Origin: Eubacterium sp.
Lineage (GTDB): Bacteria > Bacillota > Clostridia > Lachnospirales > Lachnospiraceae
NCBI GenBank assembly: GCA_022791495.1
Contig: JAAVZE010000133.1
Span: 1-64,000, forward strand
Direction: 5' to 3'
Length of the DNA stretch: 64,000 bases
Below, piece after piece: positions 7,882 to 15,626 of the stretch. A program made the translations under genes and the position numbers. Position 1 is the stretch's first letter, and every line of letters starts with the position of its first letter. The notes below the pieces were generated by a model. That model had not been told where the DNA came from. It was given only the letters and a program-made list of their open reading frames with translations, and made no database searches.

Positions 7882-9897
7882 TTAACGACACGAAGATTTT
7901 TGCGGTAAATAGCCCACATAAATTTCTGTGCTGGCTCCCGACCGCTCCAGTTTACGATTTAAAATCTTCTGAATAAAAGGCAGTTGGAAAAACTTTGTTT
8001 TCATGGAAAATGAACCCCATACCTGAAATGAATCCACACATTTTCCTATGGAAAATCCTTTCTCGTAATTCTCACGGATATTCCATTCCATGAGGTCCAT
8101 CATCCGCCGGCAGGTAACAGTACTTCCGTTTCCAAGCATAAATAACATTAGGTAATGTTCATATGTAAAATCATTTTTTCCGACATGAGGAAGCTTTTTT
8201 ACCTGATTCATGATATATTCCCTTCCCATAACAAATAAATCTGAGAACTTTACAGTCAGATCCTTTTCTGTCTTGATAAGTGGAACCTGCCTTCCCTGCA
8301 GAATGCCAGCCACATCTACTAGAGCTTCTGACATCCCCCATAAAATGATAAGTAATGTCTGGGTAAACCGTACTAAAGGCTCTAGTCCGGTAAAACCCAC
8401 CACGGCCAGCGCCGCCGCATATGCAGTTTCACGCTTTGACGCAGAAGCAAATAAAATCCCAGCGTTAATCACAGTACGCATTAATACCATACGGTTAATG
8501 ACCTGTTCTAAATTTTCCCTGTCACTTCCTTTCCCGCAGGCGAGATACTCCCATTCATAATCCAGCTGTTTTTTCATCTTCCCTACGGGTTGAATTACGG
8601 TGGAAAAATACTTTTCCATATATTTTAGTAACATAAAATCAGTAAGCGCGATCTGGGAGATATCTTTAACCGCCTCTTGAAAATCCACACTTTCTTCATT
8701 GGCAAAATCCTGTACTGCTTCTGTATAATTTCTGGATTTTTCCTGGCTGCCATGCAATCTCTGGTACTGATCGGGACAACCTGTTTTTTTCTTAGACAGC
8801 TTGTTGACGTCTTTTACAACAAGTTTTGTCAAACCGCCAGAGACCATCTGACGAAAATTCTCAAAGGGATTTTCTCCACCTCCTTTCTCATCGATCCCGG
8901 AATAATCAAACACGATTCCAGAGGTATCATATGCATTCCACAGTTTTTTAAGGGAATGCATATCCAACTCATCCGCAGGCTTCTGCAACATCCCCTTTAC
9001 ATCTTCTAACACCCTCTGATTGGAAGCCAGAATATTCAGTGCATTTGGTGATATTCCCAGCATCTCGTCCTTTTTCCCCAGCTCACTCAACATCCCAATA
9101 GCTTCTTCCGTCTTTTTCTCAACCTCAGATATTTTTTTCACAAATCCATCACGGTTTCCCTTGCCGTTGACAATGGCTTTCATCTCAGAATTTACATCTA
9201 CTATATGCTTCTGAACTGCTTTCCACACAGAAGCTTCTGTAATCCCCAGGCTTTCTGCTCTTTTTTCACCGGTACAGAACATTTTTACAAAATGCCTTTT
9301 TCCCTCTACAACGCCTGCCGATACCGATACGCCGTCGATCAGTTCCATTAGCGTTAATAATTTAGTGTCCAGTTCTGCTGCCTGCTTCTCATCCTCTGCC
9401 TTCTGTTCCAACCTCTCTGCAGAACTACCCAGGGATTCTGCCGAAACTATTTCCTTTTGAAACTGTTTAAATGCATCTGCTGCGATGACTCGCTTCATAT
9501 ATGAAGTAATCTGTTCTTTGATTGCCTGACAGTCCTGCTCCCCGGCATAAATCTTCTTTTCTATGGCTAGATCTGTCAGCGTCAGATCAAATAAATCTGT
9601 CCTAACAGGAAATATACTTTCTGGCTCCAGCGTATCTGCTGCATACTCGGCAATACTTTTTTCAAAGGATTTTCCCACATCTTCCAGAAAAAACAAATGA
9701 TATTCCTGATAAAGTGGCAGGCTGTATTCCGTCAGAAGACTGTCGGAAGCAGACCTCAAAGTCCGCCTGCCGTGTACCTGACATACCTTTCCCCGCCCGA
9801 CTTCAACCATTGTTCCCAGAAGCGCCAGGATCATTACAAGGGTCAGTGACAAAAATACACTGATACTGGCACCACCATACTTATTGTTACTTTCCAT
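7882..9897 (-). CDS. DUF5702-type Tad-locus surface protein (TadG-like)
   Basis: 671 aa. The N-terminus ASISVFLSLTLVMILALLG gives a single signal-like or pseudopilin-like helix, followed by VEVGRGKVCQVHGRRTLRSA, the conserved start of DUF5702 proteins (quoted in part). The rest is a large extracytoplasmic region rich in Lys/Glu helices; a hydrophobic patch around INAGILFASAS and ALLIILWGMSEAL-like residues near 480-550 may contact the membrane. Such proteins occur in clostridial Tad loci in the position of TadG, and may be a pilus-associated or minor-pilin assembly factor. Its ATG lies 11 nt inside the Flp1 gene's end. Confidence 0.78.
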   Translation of the reverse strand: MESNNKYGGASISVFLSLTLVMILALLGTMVEVGRGKVCQVHGRRTLRSASDSLLTEYSLPLYQEYHLFFLEDVGKSFEKSIAEYAADTLEPESIFPVRTDLFDLTLTDLAIEKKIYAGEQDCQAIKEQITSYMKRVIAADAFKQFQKEIVSAESLGSSAERLEQKAEDEKQAAELDTKLLTLMELIDGVSVSAGVVEGKRHFVKMFCTGEKRAESLGITEASVWKAVQKHIVDVNSEMKAIVNGKGNRDGFVKKISEVEKKTEEAIGMLSELGKKDEMLGISPNALNILASNQRVLEDVKGMLQKPADELDMHSLKKLWNAYDTSGIVFDYSGIDEKGGGENPFENFRQMVSGGLTKLVVKDVNKLSKKKTGCPDQYQRLHGSQEKSRNYTEAVQDFANEESVDFQEAVKDISQIALTDFMLLKYMEKYFSTVIQPVGKMKKQLDYEWEYLACGKGSDRENLEQVINRMVLMRTVINAGILFASASKRETAYAAALAVVGFTGLEPLVRFTQTLLIILWGMSEALVDVAGILQGRQVPLIKTEKDLTVKFSDLFVMGREYIMNQVKKLPHVGKNDFTYEHYLMLFMLGNGSTVTCRRMMDLMEWNIRENYEKGFSIGKCVDSFQVWGSFSMKTKFFQLPFIQKILNRKLERSGASTEIYVGYLPQKSSCR

Positions 9898-10066
9898 TGA
9901 TTATACTCCCCGAATCCTTTTCAAACGTCTTGAAAGCCTTTTCCACTACTGCTGTGATCTTATCTTTAAACAGCAATACCAGTGCGATCAATACAACAAG
10001 AATCAATATAATCTCAACCACACCAATTCCATCCTCTTCTTTCCAAAACTCCATGATACATTCCAT
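9887..10066 (-). CDS. Flp1-like Tad major pilin
   Basis: A 59-aa protein starting MECIMEFWKEEDGIGVVEII, followed by a run of Leu/Val/Ile and a charged C-terminal tail ending in INGK. It matches Flp1-type pilins: a short acidic leader ending in Gly, cleavage expected after EDG, Glu at +5 (IGVVE), then one hydrophobic helix. Being the smallest, Flp-like product of the operon, it is the best candidate for the pilus shaft subunit. The ribosome site is AGGAGG 8 nt before the ATG. The gene overlaps the following DUF5702 gene by 11 nt. Its position between TadC and TadG-like genes fits the known Tad order in Clostridia. Confidence 0.86.
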   Translation of the reverse strand: MECIMEFWKEEDGIGVVEIILILVVLIALVLLFKDKITAVVEKAFKTFEKDSGSIINGK

Positions 10067-10088
10067 AACTCATTCCTCCTAATCGATT

Positions 10089-11165
10089 TTACATTGTCAT
10101 AAATGCTGGAACCAGAATGATCACCATGACCACACCCAGCATTAGTATCATAGGAAGGAGCAGCTTCGTTCCCGCTGTTTCTCCCATTCTCTTAACCGTT
10201 TCTTTTCTTTTTTCAAAAGCCTCTACTGCCTCCAGCTCTAAAATAGCAGTCATTCCTTCGGAGCCCTTGCGTATATTTTGATTAACCACGGAAGCAAATT
10301 TAAGATAGGGAATCTGCCTGCACCGTGTACCAAATGCCTCAATTGCTTCCGCTTCTGACACTCCATTTTTCATTTCCTGACAGGACACACTGATCTCCTC
10401 GTACACATAACGTCTGCCGCCCCCCTCTTCCAGCCTTTTTTTATACTCACTGGAAATTCTCTCAAAACAACCCCGAATTGTAAGTCCCGCACTAAGCAGA
10501 AGCAGAACTTTATTAATTAGTTCAGGATAATCCAATATCAGCTGTTCCTCCCTTTGTTGAAGCATCTGTTGTCTCTGGTGCTTCCATAACAATGGCAGCG
10601 CTGGAAATATTGCCAGAGAAAGAATAAAAGCTGAATAATCTTTTTTCTTTTCCAGATTCAAGTATTCTACCCTGTTTCCAGATACTGTTTCGGGCAGAAT
10701 AATCTGCTCTAAGTCCCTTTGTTGTTCAACCGCCTCCTGTACCCTCTCCTGGATCTGTGCCATAAGCGCTTCTGTCTGTGGCACAGATGTCTCCTCTGGA
10801 GGCTGGTTCTGCTCTTCTTCTGTCCTTAGCTCCACGGTGATTTCTCTCTCTAAAGTGTCCTCCCCAGTCTGTGCCCGGACTCCAAAGGTTACCTCATCTG
10901 AATTATTTTTGATGATCCGTCCATCTTGTATAACCCGATCTGGCTCGTCTTCTGTCATACTAATCAGAAGAAAGAGAACGGATACTATAACCGCTGCCAG
11001 AATCAGCATAATTCTCTGGCACCATATTACCTCCCATATTTTTTTCTTGTCTTGACAACGATATAGGATCTCCACCGCTTCCTTTGTTCCCTTGTCCCGA
11101 TCCAGAATACGCTCCAGACGCAGCTTATGGATCAACCGTCTTATATACGGATAGTACTTTTCCAT
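10089..11165 (-). CDS. tadC: TadC-like inner-membrane platform protein (T2SF family)
   Basis: 358 aa. The C-terminal half contains the type II secretion F domain, with LLLSAGLTIRGCFERI, QEMKNGVSEAEAIEAFG and LEAVEAFEKRKETVKRMGE being typical, and a final hydrophobic helix pair. A membrane segment near residues 50-70 is followed by a long acidic, Glu/Gln-rich stretch (about 75-150), which is unusually long for TadC and probably lies outside the core. TadB and TadC form the membrane platform above the TadA ATPase. The start has a GAGGTGGAGAG ribosome site. The gap to tadB is 13 nt. Confidence 0.87.
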   Translation of the reverse strand: MEKYYPYIRRLIHKLRLERILDRDKGTKEAVEILYRCQDKKKIWEVIWCQRIMLILAAVIVSVLFLLISMTEDEPDRVIQDGRIIKNNSDEVTFGVRAQTGEDTLEREITVELRTEEEQNQPPEETSVPQTEALMAQIQERVQEAVEQQRDLEQIILPETVSGNRVEYLNLEKKKDYSAFILSLAIFPALPLLWKHQRQQMLQQREEQLILDYPELINKVLLLLSAGLTIRGCFERISSEYKKRLEEGGGRRYVYEEISVSCQEMKNGVSEAEAIEAFGTRCRQIPYLKFASVVNQNIRKGSEGMTAILELEAVEAFEKRKETVKRMGETAGTKLLLPMILMLGVVMVIILVPAFMTM

Positions 11166-11178
11166 CTCTCCACCTCAT

Positions 11179-11922
11179 TTAAAGTTTTATCCTTATTATT
11201 TTCTGTCCCCACAGAAAGGAGGCACCATATACTGCCAATGCTCCCGTCATTACCATCCCTCCCATCAGATTATTGTAAAGGGGATCCAAAAACCCTGGTG
11301 AAAAAATACGCAGATACAGAATCATAAAAAGGGGAACTGAAGTCATACATGCCGCCTCCATTTTTTTGCCTGCCACCAGTGTCTCGATCTCCCGGCGCAC
11401 CTCTATTTTCTCTGCTATATTCGACGAGGTCTGGCGCATGATACGCACCAGATTGCCACCAGTCCGTCTCGCTGTACCAAGAATCTCACTAAACGTCATG
11501 ATGTCCTCTGCACCGCTTCTCGCCCCCAGCTCCTTCATTAGTGCCTCTACAGTTATCTTTAATTCCATTCGCCGTCTCATATGATCAAATTCTTTTCGGA
11601 TGATATCTTCCGGAGAATATAATAGTTTCAAATCCTCGGCAGCCTCCCGTACTGAATTTTCTAATGAATAACCCGCTGACAATGCTGACACAAGACTCTC
11701 CATGGCATCCTTAAACTGAATGGTAAGCTGCCAGCGCCGCCGTTCCAAAAGGATTCTGCGGTAATAACCCAGAAAAAGAAAAGCGGCCGGTACCGACATA
11801 ATCCCGCAGAGCAGTATATTGTTATAAAATAACATCAACAAAATAAAACCCGCGCCTCCACTGCACAAACCGTACCGAAGAAGTTCCTTTTTCGTATATA
11901 CATACTTATTATAATCAATCAT
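11179..11922 (-). CDS. tadB: TadB-like inner-membrane platform protein (T2SF family)
   Basis: About 247 aa. Two hydrophobic helices near the N-terminus (FILLMLFYNNILLC and nearby) precede the T2SF domain: FKDAMESLVSALSAGYSLE and GTARRTGGNLVRIMRQTS are the usual motifs, followed by C-terminal membrane helices. The ATG at 11922 (MIDYNKYVYT) overlaps the tadA stop as ATGA. A start 8 codons earlier would overlap tadA by more. It would form the Tad assembly platform together with TadC. Confidence 0.89.
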   Translation of the reverse strand: MIDYNKYVYTKKELLRYGLCSGGAGFILLMLFYNNILLCGIMSVPAAFLFLGYYRRILLERRRWQLTIQFKDAMESLVSALSAGYSLENSVREAAEDLKLLYSPEDIIRKEFDHMRRRMELKITVEALMKELGARSGAEDIMTFSEILGTARRTGGNLVRIMRQTSSNIAEKIEVRREIETLVAGKKMEAACMTSVPLFMILYLRIFSPGFLDPLYNNLMGGMVMTGALAVYGASFLWGQKIIRIKL

Positions 11923-13148
11923 ATTTGTATCCCTGCCTTTGCACATTTATCATCGTTGATCAGTTTATGCTCTGTCCGTTTCAGACTTCCTATGATCTTT
12001 CCCTCCTGCTCCCTTTCCTCACAAAATTGAAACATCGGATACATCCCTATCTTTCCCCTCTCACACTGTCCCACTTCGCAGATCTCCAAAACCTTTCTGC
12101 TTTTGTCCCTCAACCTGCCCAGATGAACGATGATATCTATCGCAGAGGCAATCTGTTGTCTAACGGCATCCAGTGGGATTTCCATCCCCATAAGCACCAG
12201 AGTCTCAAGGCGGTTCAGCATATCTCCCGGACTGTTGGCATGACCTGTAGACAGACTTCCATCATGACCTGTATTCATTGCAGTAAGCATATCGATGGCA
12301 GTAGCATCCCGTATTTCCCCTACCACGATACGATCCGGTCGCATTCTCAGGGCGCTTTTAATCAGATCCCGGATGGTTACCTGATTTTTTCCTTCTACAT
12401 TGGCGTTTCTGGCCTCCAGCCTTACTAGATTTTTCACTTTTTTAATCTGCAGCTCCGCTGAATCTTCTATGGTGATAACCCTTTCATCCCAAGGTATGTA
12501 ATTAGATAAAATATTGAGAAAGGTGGTTTTTCCAGCACCGGTTCCCCCAGAAATAAATATATTGTATCTTGCCTCCACCAGTTTTCTGAGTACCTCCGCT
12601 GCTTCTTCTGTCAATGCTCCCATATCCGTTAATTTACTCATGGTCAGTGGGTCTTTCGGAAACTTACGTATGGTAATAACCGGTCCCTCCATCGCGATGG
12701 GAGGCATCACAATATTTACCCTGGATCCATCTGCCAGCCGGACATCCAGGATCGGACTGGTCTCATTTACGATGCGGTTGCCCTCAGAGGCGATCTGCTG
12801 TGCAATATCATTTAGCCTCTCATGGGAATCGAATACAAGTCCTGACTCCATTATCCGTCCCTTCTGCTCGATGAAAATATGCTCTGGTCCATTGACCATG
12901 ATCTCTGTAATATTCTCATTCTCCAACAGCTCCTGCAGCACATCTAAACGCCTCATGGAATTATATATATTTGTGCGTAGCTTTTTTCTTTCCGCAAAAC
13001 GCAGGTAGCTTTCTCCACCCACACGCCGGATATTTTCATCGATAAGCTGTAGCAGCTGCCCCTCCTGTAGTTCAGAATCTGACGGGATCTGTTCTAACAC
13101 CATCCGCCGGATCTTTTGCCGTTCTTCTCTGCTCCCCCTGTCAATCAT
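11919..13148 (-). CDS. tadA: TadA/CpaF-type secretion ATPase
   Basis: 409 aa, the motor of the Tad pilus. The Walker A loop is GGTGAGKTTFLN, the Asp box region contains VITIEDSAELQI, and the Walker B region is RPDRIVVGEIRD, followed by the His box MNTGHDGSLSTGHAN. The N-terminal domain (about 1-160) carries the typical EITEIMVNGPEHIFIEQKG. The length is normal for CpaF/TadA. The ATG overlaps the TadZ stop as ATGA and its own stop overlaps tadB, so the three genes are tightly coupled. Confidence 0.96.
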   Translation of the reverse strand: MIDRGSREERQKIRRMVLEQIPSDSELQEGQLLQLIDENIRRVGGESYLRFAERKKLRTNIYNSMRRLDVLQELLENENITEIMVNGPEHIFIEQKGRIMESGLVFDSHERLNDIAQQIASEGNRIVNETSPILDVRLADGSRVNIVMPPIAMEGPVITIRKFPKDPLTMSKLTDMGALTEEAAEVLRKLVEARYNIFISGGTGAGKTTFLNILSNYIPWDERVITIEDSAELQIKKVKNLVRLEARNANVEGKNQVTIRDLIKSALRMRPDRIVVGEIRDATAIDMLTAMNTGHDGSLSTGHANSPGDMLNRLETLVLMGMEIPLDAVRQQIASAIDIIVHLGRLRDKSRKVLEICEVGQCERGKIGMYPMFQFCEEREQEGKIIGSLKRTEHKLINDDKCAKAGIQI

Positions 13149-14101
13149 TCTCTATCCTCCTCTCTTCCAATGAATCGAAGTAACTCTTCCTTCTTCTTCG
13201 GAATGGAAAATTCTGTCTCCTCAAAAGTCATCCTTTCCCATAATTGCGGTTTTCCCTCCATTCCACAATACCGCTGTAATACATTTCGACGTATCGCTGC
13301 CAGTACCCCCGATTCTCTCGGAATCAAAATCTGGTCCGCATATGTCATCAGATCCAGGGTATACTCAAAAATTTGCCCCAGTTCCAGCACAACAGCTTCA
13401 AACATACTCTGTTCCTTCAATCCTTTCATAAATCTACAAATATCATCCCGAGAAAAATCCAGTAAGTCCTTATAATGGCTGACCGGTGCAATCGACCATA
13501 TTTTTCCCAACTGAAATGCCATATTTTCCAGCTCTTGTGTAAAATCTTCACCCTCTGCCCGAAGCATAAGCTCTGTGATTCCAGGAGAGAAGTTGATGTC
13601 TCTCCCTCCACTCTCGTCTTTCCATGACGGATCAAAAAATACAGGAAATCCACAAAGACTTAAATACAGCACCCGCTTATTACGAGACAATTCACCAGCC
13701 CTCTTTAGAGCCAGCAGCGTTTTTTCATCTCCTCCCTCTGGGGAGAACACCACGATAATTCCGCTTTCTTTCTGGGAACGGTTTCTGTTATTTCCTTCCC
13801 TCGTCCCCGTCAGTTTCACCAGTTCGTTATATATCTCTTCTCTGCTGCAGAACATAAAAATTTTATTTTTCCCCTTCTCTTCCGGTGTTTTTACAAATAA
13901 AACAGTCTGACACTGAAGATCCTCCAGTATCTTCGGATCATCCGACAGGGCTATATCCCCATCCCCCACATCTGCCTTATCCTTCCGTCCGGTCAATAGT
14001 TCTACCTCTATCCCGGAATTATACTGACTGGTCAAGTATCTTGCCAGCCTGCTTCCATAATTCAAATCTGTCATACAGATAAAAATTTTCCTTTGTCCCA
14101 A
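13145..14101 (-). CDS. TadZ/CpaE-like localisation ATPase with degenerate P-loop
   Basis: About 318 aa. The first ~100 residues look like the receiver-like domain of TadZ/CpaE (KIFICMTDLNYGSRLARYL). The second part is a MinD/ParA-like domain, but its P-loop is FSPEGGDEKTLLAL rather than KGGxGKT, so nucleotide use may be altered. TadZ proteins place the pilus machine at its cellular site. I choose the TTG at 14101: it has AAGGAGG at ideal distance, leaves an 11-nt gap to the preceding gene, and starts at the usual TadZ N-terminus. ATG codons at 14164 and 14140 would overlap the preceding gene. Confidence 0.8.
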   Translation of the reverse strand: MGQRKIFICMTDLNYGSRLARYLTSQYNSGIEVELLTGRKDKADVGDGDIALSDDPKILEDLQCQTVLFVKTPEEKGKNKIFMFCSREEIYNELVKLTGTREGNNRNRSQKESGIIVVFSPEGGDEKTLLALKRAGELSRNKRVLYLSLCGFPVFFDPSWKDESGGRDINFSPGITELMLRAEGEDFTQELENMAFQLGKIWSIAPVSHYKDLLDFSRDDICRFMKGLKEQSMFEAVVLELGQIFEYTLDLMTYADQILIPRESGVLAAIRRNVLQRYCGMEGKPQLWERMTFEETEFSIPKKKEELLRFIGREEDRE

Positions 14102-14112
14102 ACTTTTCCTCC

Positions 14113-14616
14113 TTACAAAACAGGGCAAATTTTCAGGCATAAGATGACCGCTGTGGAAATACATATAGTAAAGGGGATGACACCATCATCACCACATACC
14201 ATCCGGTCATAGTACACCTCCGGCAGCTTATCTGCCCTTATGTTCTTTAAATACTTAAAAAAATATTGAAATCGATCATTAACATTTCTTTTGTTAATCA
14301 TTTTGGCAATAGAAAATAATGCCCCAATGACCAATGAAAAGACCATTACCCGGAAACAAAATTTAAAATTGTAGTAACTGCTAATTATGGAAAATAATTT
14401 GATATCGCCTGCACCAAAGAAATGGAGCAGATAAAAGATAAAACAGACAACAATTGGAATCAGACCGTTCCATGTAAAATGCCACAATCCCGCTATACCA
14501 TACACACTCATATTCCGATAGAGACTGAGTGCAAGTCCCCCTGCTATAAAACAATTCGGAACACGATAACAGTACAGATCACAAAGTGACACCGGAAGCA
14601 GCACGAGGAAAATCAA
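14113..14616 (-). CDS. First type IV prepilin peptidase of the Tad operon (TadV/CpaA-like)
   Basis: About 167 aa with six hydrophobic segments. Catalytic aspartates are in LCDLYCYRVPN and the GxGD motif HFFGAGDIKLF. It differs clearly from the second peptidase of the locus (6530-6970). The start is uncertain. TTG at 14616 gives an N-terminus five residues shorter than usual and lacks a well-placed ribosome site, while AGGAGG ends 7 nt before an in-frame ATC at 14631-14629. It is the first gene after the Tad promoter. Confidence 0.87.
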   Translation of the reverse strand: MIFLVLLPVSLCDLYCYRVPNCFIAGGLALSLYRNMSVYGIAGLWHFTWNGLIPIVVCFIFYLLHFFGAGDIKLFSIISSYYNFKFCFRVMVFSLVIGALFSIAKMINKRNVNDRFQYFFKYLKNIRADKLPEVYYDRMVCGDDGVIPFTICISTAVILCLKICPVL

Positions 14617-14662
14617 CGTATAATCCCCGATACTTACACCTCCTGATTTTGTTGTGATTCAT

Positions 14663-14691
14663 ATACTACACGCTGACAGTGTTCTTGTCAA
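14663..14691 (-). promoter_or_regulatory. SigA-type promoter of the Tad operon
   Basis: On the minus strand TTGACA (14691-14686) and TAGTAT (14668-14663) are separated by exactly 17 nt, about 50 nt upstream of the first prepilin peptidase gene. A TGACA/TGTCA inverted pair overlaps the -35 and spacer and may be a repressor site. Confidence 0.75.
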
Positions 14692-14844
14692 CCATTATTT
14701 TGTAAATACTGGAATATTTTTTTCGACAAGGGAAATACTGTTAAAAGAAATAGAGCAGAAATAGAAAAATTGTCGTTTCAAATTTCCCCATTTTACGACA
14801 TATTAAAAGAAGAAATACATTGAAAATAAACAACGGAGGGAGCT

Positions 14845-15060
14845 ATGAAAAAGAAAACGGACAACCTTCTACTTGCAAGAGAAGAACTTCTGAATGAGAT
14901 CGAGGAGATCAAACTTTCACTGGCAACCGCACATTCAAATTTCGATAATGCATGTGATCCAGATCTGGTGGACAGCTGTATTTATGAAATGAATGCCATC
15001 CAGTATAAATACAAGTATCTGCTCAAACAGATGCGTAAAATGGAAAGTTTGACCAATTAA
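14845..15060 (+). CDS. DUF2508/YaaL family protein
   Basis: A 71-aa soluble helical protein. EELLNEIEEIKLSLATAHSN, then ACDPDLVDSCIYEMNAIQYK and KYLLKQM match the DUF2508 family (YaaL in Bacillus), whose members are usually 70-80 aa and often lie near sporulation or recombination genes; the function is unknown. The ribosome site is ACGGAGGGAG before the ATG. It diverges from the Tad operon and is closed by the 15061-15090 hairpin. Confidence 0.8.
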   Translation: MKKKTDNLLLAREELLNEIEEIKLSLATAHSNFDNACDPDLVDSCIYEMNAIQYKYKYLLKQMRKMESLTN

Positions 15061-15090
15061 AAGGGGGCGGCTTTGAACGCACGCCCCCTT
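15061..15090. terminator. Bidirectional terminator between DUF2508 gene and fliS
   Basis: AAGGGGGCG (15061-15069) pairs with CGCCCCCTT (15082-15090) around a 12-nt loop. On the minus strand the hairpin is followed by TTTTAATT, so it mainly ends the flagellin-fliS transcript, and it can also stop the short plus-strand gene. Confidence 0.8.
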
Positions 15091-15125
15091 GATCTAAATT
15101 CATTTAGCCCGGCGACACCAGCAGA

Positions 15126-15605
15126 TTACGCCTGAAACCCTCGATTTGCTGACACATCCACCCCAATATTTTCATTGAGGCTGGTTCTGCCATAGGTAAG
15201 CCCTGCATAAATCGGCTGGGAATTTTGCATAACCGCCTGTGAATGATCCTGGTCGGCCACCTTCTGAAATGCCGGAAGAAGCTTTTTAATAATATTCGCA
15301 GCGTGGTCAAAACACTCGCTTTGCCGAAGCGCTACTCCCTGGCATAATTCTTGATACGAGTATACATACAGCCTTCTCAGATAATGAGAGATTTCATAGC
15401 TAAAATCCAGACTTCCCATAAGTTCTGTCAAAAGCCCTCTGGCACGTCCAATCTCCCGACGGCAGACCTCTATGTCATCTGCCTCCAGGCATTTTCTACC
15501 CGCCTCGACACTATCCAAAATCGCCTCATACATGATAATGACAAGTTCACTCCGGTTTGCCTGTGCCACTCTTGCGGCATAGGCATTTAATACTTCCTTA
15601 TCCAA
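15126..15605 (-). CDS. fliS: Flagellar export chaperone FliS
   Basis: 159 aa from a TTG start at 15605 with AAAGGTGG 7 nt upstream. AQANRSELVIIMYEAILDSV and LLTELMGSLDFSYEISHYLR are the helices typical of FliS, which binds the C-terminus of flagellin and keeps it unfolded for export. The C-terminal ~30 residues (after GLTYGRTSLNE) extend beyond the usual FliS core. It lies 21 nt after the flagellin gene, as is common in Clostridia, so chaperone and cargo would be made together. Confidence 0.88.
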   Translation of the reverse strand: MDKEVLNAYAARVAQANRSELVIIMYEAILDSVEAGRKCLEADDIEVCRREIGRARGLLTELMGSLDFSYEISHYLRRLYVYSYQELCQGVALRQSECFDHAANIIKKLLPAFQKVADQDHSQAVMQNSQPIYAGLTYGRTSLNENIGVDVSANRGFQA

Positions 15606-15626
15606 GATTTATCCACCTTTCATTCA

